Positions 4,801 through 5,099 of a stretch of DNA of 5,099 bases are shown piece by piece. The stretch comes from an uncultured Pseudomonadota bacterium (GTDB lineage: Bacteria; Pseudomonadota; Gammaproteobacteria; Methylococcales; Methylomonadaceae). The stretch covers positions 1-5,099 of the forward strand of contig CAJBJW010000277.1 in NCBI GenBank assembly GCA_903953455.1. The letters are read 5' to 3'. The translations under genes and the position numbers were made by a program. The first letter of the stretch is position 1; the number at the start of each line of letters is the position of its first letter. Below the pieces are notes generated by a model. It did no database searches. It worked only from the letters and a program-made list of their open reading frames with translations, and had not been told where the DNA came from.

Positions 4801-5099
4801 ATGATCGTCACAATACAGAAAGCGACATTATTAACAGGCAAATCACGATCAACGATTGAACGCCATATTAAGCAGGGCAGGCTTTCGAGAAGTGGTGAGG
4901 GCATCGACACAAGCGAATTATTGCGGGTATATGGCGCGTTTATAAAAGATGGTGACGTATCGCATGACGTGTCAAACGATAACGCAGTGACGCAGCGTGA
5001 ACAATGGCTGATGCAGCAGATTGAAGACCTTAAACGTGAACACCAAGAACGCGAGCGACATTATATTGAACGTGAACAACGCCTGATGATGTTACTCAC
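4801..5099 (+). CDS. Plasmid replication accessory DNA-binding protein, N-terminal part (cut by window end)
   Basis: ATG at 4801 opens 99 complete codons with no stop before the window edge. An in-frame TAA at 4795 makes this the first possible start; the leader has no clear Shine-Dalgarno sequence. Residues 3-40 (VTIQKATLLTGKSRSTIERH, then IKQGRLS, then GIDTSELLRVYG) form the HTH and wing pattern shared by replication DNA-binding proteins of small plasmids in Acinetobacter, Moraxella and related bacteria. These usually sit next to a Rep gene and have the order 'TGKSRsTI.R.I..GkLS....g...IdtSEL.RVyG'. A polar linker (DGDVSHDVSNDNAV) follows, then a long charged coiled coil from about residue 64 to the edge, rich in E, R and Q with heptad-like L, I and M positions. 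It should bind DNA as a dimer or oligomer and modulate replication or copy number. No Rep_3 initiator is present in the window, so here it may serve the Toprim-helicase replicon. Confidence 0.8.
   Translation, partial: MIVTIQKATLLTGKSRSTIERHIKQGRLSRSGEGIDTSELLRVYGAFIKDGDVSHDVSNDNAVTQREQWLMQQIEDLKREHQERERHYIEREQRLMMLL

Overview
All recognisable genes in this 5.1 kb window lie on the + strand. It looks like the replication and maintenance region of a small plasmid, or of a phage-plasmid or satellite, from a proteobacterium. The last gene resembles the replication DNA-binding accessory proteins of small plasmids in Moraxellaceae (Acinetobacter, Moraxella, Psychrobacter) and relatives, so a gammaproteobacterial, Moraxellaceae-like host is my best guess. 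This rests on remembered family resemblance, not on a search.

Layout: (1) 27-3119, a very large replication protein joining a Toprim (primase-type) domain to a superfamily-2 helicase of the herpesvirus UL9-like origin-binding family (the 'CyRepA1-like' plasmid replication proteins). (2) 3123-3173, a perfect 12-bp inverted repeat with a strong Shine-Dalgarno-like sequence in its left arm. (3) 3202-3378, a 58-residue ORF of unknown function. (4) 3398-3745, a 115-residue beta-rich protein that looks like an OB-fold single-stranded DNA-binding protein. (5) 3751-3858, a possible 35-residue basic peptide whose stop overlaps the next start (ATGA). (6) 3855-4235, a 126-residue helix-turn-helix protein of the type found in phage small-terminase or transposase-like families. 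(7) 4236-4667, a headless ParB-like gene that begins in the same reading frame immediately after the stop of gene 6. (8) 4668-4800, an AT-rich intergenic region with three 10-bp-phased repeats and a near-perfect 23-bp palindrome. (9) 4801 to the window end, the start of a plasmid replication accessory DNA-binding protein with a coiled coil, cut by the window edge.

How the genes may work together (inference): the Toprim-helicase would open and prime the replicon, and the OB-fold protein would coat the exposed single strand. The HTH and terminal DNA-binding proteins would act at DNA sites, the latter perhaps at the repeats and palindrome just upstream of its own gene. The ParB-like gene appears to be decaying: it has lost its N-terminal part and ends inside a normally conserved C-terminal motif. 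The most notable points are the UL9-like primase-helicase with a neighbouring candidate SSB, the in-frame ParB remnant whose junction carries a short direct repeat also found before the HTH gene, and the structured intergenic region.
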